This document shows, one piece after another, positions 61,923 to 64,000 of a stretch of DNA of 64,000 nucleotides. The position numbers and the translations under genes were made by a program. The stretch spans positions 97,487 through 161,486 of the forward strand of contig JBOEHG010000011.1 of NCBI GenBank assembly GCA_050633825.1, read 5' to 3'. Source of the DNA: CANLBN01 sp050633825. Lineage in GTDB: Bacteria; Pseudomonadota; Gammaproteobacteria; Pseudomonadales; Cellvibrionaceae. Numbering within the stretch: the stretch's first letter is position 1; each line of letters starts with the position of its first letter. The notes under the pieces were generated by a model. It had not been told where the DNA came from. It saw only the letters and a list, made by a program, of their open reading frames with translations, and made no database searches.

Positions 61923-63146
61923 ATGGGTGACTTTTATCAAAATGGTATTATTACCACATTACACGATCTCTCAGAAAGAAGCCTAGAAGAATTGGAATAC
62001 GAATTAATTTGTTTTTCTAAAGTGCGTCCAATGTCGTTATTACTGCCTTCATTATATTCAGAATTAGAGGGTGAAGCCTTACCCAATATCATTCAACACC
62101 TCAAAGAAGTTCCTTATTTAAATGAAATTGTTATTGGACTTGATCGAGCTAATGAAAAAGAATATCGCAATGCACTTAATTTTTTTGGTGAATTACCACA
62201 ACACCATAGAGTCCTATGGAATGATGGTCCACGCTTACAAGCAATAGACAAAGAACTCCAAGAAAAAGGCTTAGCGCCTAGAGAACTCGGGAAAGGCCGC
62301 AATGTATGGTATTGCTTAGGCTATATATTTGCTTCCGGCAAAGGCGAATCAATTGCATTGCACGATTGTGATATTGTCACCTACGATCGTCGTTTATTGG
62401 CACGATTAATTTACCCTGTTGCTAATCCGAATTTTAACTATGAATTCTGTAAAGGGTACTATGCTCGCGTTGCTGGTCAAAGCATGAATGGACGTGTTTG
62501 TCGTTTACTTGTCACTCCGTTATTACGAGCTTTAAAACGCATTGTAGGCTCATCACCTTACCTCGATTACATGGATAGTTATCGTTACTCTCTCGCAGGA
62601 GAGTTTTCGTTTCGTCGCGATGTTATTTCTGACATTCGAATTCCAAGCGATTGGGGTTTGGAAATAGGCGTTCTTTCAGAAGTACACCGAAACTATGCCA
62701 ATAATCGTCTATGCCAAGTCGACATTGCGGCAACCTATGACCATAAGCACCAAGATTTATCTATCGATAATGCTAACTCTGGTTTATCTAAAATGTCTGT
62801 CGATATTAGCAAGGCATTATTTCGCAAGCTGGCAACACAAGGAGTTGTTTTTACCTCGGAAACATTTCGAAGCATTAAAGCAACCTATTATAGAATTGCA
62901 TTGGATTTTGTTGAAACCTATAAAAATGATGCCGTTATCAATGGCCTAAACCTTGATATTCATAAAGAAGAATTGGCTGTTGAAATGTTTGCCAAGAATT
63001 TAATGGCCGCTGGTCAAGAATTTTTAGACAAACCGATGGAGAATCCTTTTATCCCAAGCTGGAATAGAGTCGTTAGTGCAATGCCTGATATTTATCAACG
63101 ACTTCGCGAAGCAGTCGAAGAAGATAACAAGGAATTCTCAAATTAA
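61923..63146 (+). CDS. gpgS: Glucosyl-3-phosphoglycerate synthase
   Basis: The 407-aa glycosyltransferase belongs to the GT81 family. LLLPSLYSELEGEALPNII and VIGLDRANEKEY form the nucleotide-binding half. HDCD at residues 147-150 holds the metal-binding Asp pair, and GRNVWYCLGYIFASGKGESIALHD is family-typical. It joins glucose from an NDP-glucose to 3-phosphoglycerate. It follows the phosphatase by 9 bp and precedes the GH13 gene by 40 bp. Confidence 0.93.
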   Translation: MGDFYQNGIITTLHDLSERSLEELEYELICFSKVRPMSLLLPSLYSELEGEALPNIIQHLKEVPYLNEIVIGLDRANEKEYRNALNFFGELPQHHRVLWNDGPRLQAIDKELQEKGLAPRELGKGRNVWYCLGYIFASGKGESIALHDCDIVTYDRRLLARLIYPVANPNFNYEFCKGYYARVAGQSMNGRVCRLLVTPLLRALKRIVGSSPYLDYMDSYRYSLAGEFSFRRDVISDIRIPSDWGLEIGVLSEVHRNYANNRLCQVDIAATYDHKHQDLSIDNANSGLSKMSVDISKALFRKLATQGVVFTSETFRSIKATYYRIALDFVETYKNDAVINGLNLDIHKEELAVEMFAKNLMAAGQEFLDKPMENPFIPSWNRVVSAMPDIYQRLREAVEEDNKEFSN

Positions 63147-63186
63147 ATTTGATTTTTAAACAAACGTTAGATCTTATTTACTCTTT

Positions 63187-64000
63187 ATGAAAAACATTAA
63201 AACCCAGCAGTTAATGGCCCGCATACAAGAACATCTTGATGTGGTTTATATTCACGGCGAGAACGAAGCGCTCACCAAGCGCTTAATTCAAATTATGCGC
63301 TTAGATGAATTTTGTTTTACACCATTACATCAGCACAATCATTGGACCGAACATGACATCGCGGTTATTACTTATGGTAATTCCATTTTACAGAATGGAG
63401 AGTCACCATTAAAAACGCTTTATCATTTCTTACATCAACACTTACATGACTTTATCAACACGATTCATATCTTACCTTTTTTTCCTTATTGTGCAGATGA
63501 TGGCTTTTCCGTAATTGATTATAAATCGGTTAATCAAGAACTAGGCGACTGGGATGATATTGACATTATCAGTAGAGATTTTCGTTTAATGTCAGATTTA
63601 GTAATCAATCACTGTTCAAAGGAAAGCGAATGGTTCAAACAGTTTGAACGCAATGAGGCACCGGGGAAACATTTTTTTATTACAGAAAGCCCTAAAACCA
63701 ACCTTTCAGATATTGTCCGCCCGAGGACAAGCCCCCTTTTACGAGAAACTCAAACCAGCACCGATACTAAACATGTTTGGTGCACATTTAGTCACGACCA
63801 AGTTGACCTAAACTTCAAAAACCCAGATGTACTCTGTGAAATAGTAAGCATTATCCGCTACTACCTCGATCATGGCGTTCGTATATTTCGCTTTGATGCC
63901 GTCGCTTTTTTATGGAAAAAATTAGGCACAAATTGTATTAACCTGCCAGAAACACATGAGATAGTACGCTTATTAAGAACGTTGATAGAACACTCACAAA
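63187..64000 (+). CDS. GH13_18 phosphorylase, probably glucosylglycerate phosphorylase (3' end beyond window)
   Basis: The visible 271 codons encode a GH13_18 enzyme. ILPFFPYCADDGFSVIDY is the subfamily hallmark, VINHCSKESEWF and the catalytic FRFDAVAF (nucleophile Asp237) follow. Sucrose phosphorylases place this Asp near 190, so this protein has about 45 more residues before it, as I recall for YcjM-type glucosylglycerate phosphorylases. Next to gpgS the natural reaction would be glucosylglycerate plus phosphate to glucose 1-phosphate plus glycerate. Sucrose phosphorylase is the main alternative. The stop lies beyond the window. Confidence 0.8.
   Translation, partial: MKNIKTQQLMARIQEHLDVVYIHGENEALTKRLIQIMRLDEFCFTPLHQHNHWTEHDIAVITYGNSILQNGESPLKTLYHFLHQHLHDFINTIHILPFFPYCADDGFSVIDYKSVNQELGDWDDIDIISRDFRLMSDLVINHCSKESEWFKQFERNEAPGKHFFITESPKTNLSDIVRPRTSPLLRETQTSTDTKHVWCTFSHDQVDLNFKNPDVLCEIVSIIRYYLDHGVRIFRFDAVAFLWKKLGTNCINLPETHEIVRLLRTLIEHSQ

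Noticed and set aside
1..64000. CRISPR array, tRNA/rRNA genes, insertion sequences, prophage or integron
   Set aside because: I looked for regularly spaced repeats, cloverleaf-like sequence, transposase or integrase motifs and terminal repeats, and saw none.

Overview
The window is AT-rich DNA (roughly 40% GC by eye) from a gammaproteobacterium, most likely a marine or otherwise salt-exposed one. The best evidence is gene order: mpl-ubiX; a DUF1820 gene divergent from miaB-phoH-ybeY-corC-lnt; and leuS-lptE-holA. From memory these match blocks in Pseudomonas and relatives. I cannot name the genus. Nearly all of the window is coding. I found no rRNA or tRNA genes, CRISPR array, insertion sequence, phage or integron signature. 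One 10-N assembly gap lies inside phoH.

Layout. 1-5438 (minus): mpl, ubiX, an 885-aa RND/MMPL exporter with an odd DPFA-repeat loop, and an SDR gene cut by the window edge. 5727-11453: a pyrophosphate block with PPi-type phosphofructokinase, an HD-GYP protein, a membrane pyrophosphatase of the K+-dependent sequence class, and soluble pyrophosphatase divergent from it. 11513-20877: a repeat protein of unknown function, cysE, an M15 carboxypeptidase, a TfoX C-terminal protein, htpX with a small Rieske protein, an NCS2 permease, an OmpA-like lipoprotein, an HDOD protein and pyruvate kinase. 21100-24237: a four-gene cluster (aminotransferase, LysE exporter, CHMI-like tautomerase, PhzF-like protein) whose substrate I cannot name. 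24241-29004: chromate resistance genes, an EamA transporter divergent from an AraC regulator, and a beta-barrel protein.

29183-40791 is the most interesting part. A urea/short-chain-amide operon (urtABCDE-fmdA-fmdB, minus strand) faces a divergent two-gene operon. That operon encodes a 1143-aa fusion of an NCS1 nucleobase/allantoin-type permease to a hybrid histidine kinase, and a LuxR-type response regulator. Their shared 553-bp spacer contains a 14/17 match to the NtrC box, a -24/-12 (sigma-54) type promoter about 100 bp further on, and a perfect 13-bp-arm palindrome. I read this as a transporter-sensor ('transceptor') circuit for organic nitrogen.

40778-58395: housekeeping genes (TIGR01777 epimerase, ROK sugar kinase, esterase, miaB to holA), two little-known proteins between lnt and leuS, and a TetR/SDR pair with two clear operators. 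58420-64000: murJ, then a divergent operon for glucosylglycerate: glycerate kinase, HAD phosphatase, glucosyl-3-phosphoglycerate synthase and a GH13_18 phosphorylase truncated by the right edge. On paper those four enzymes make a closed synthesis-and-recovery loop for a compatible solute.
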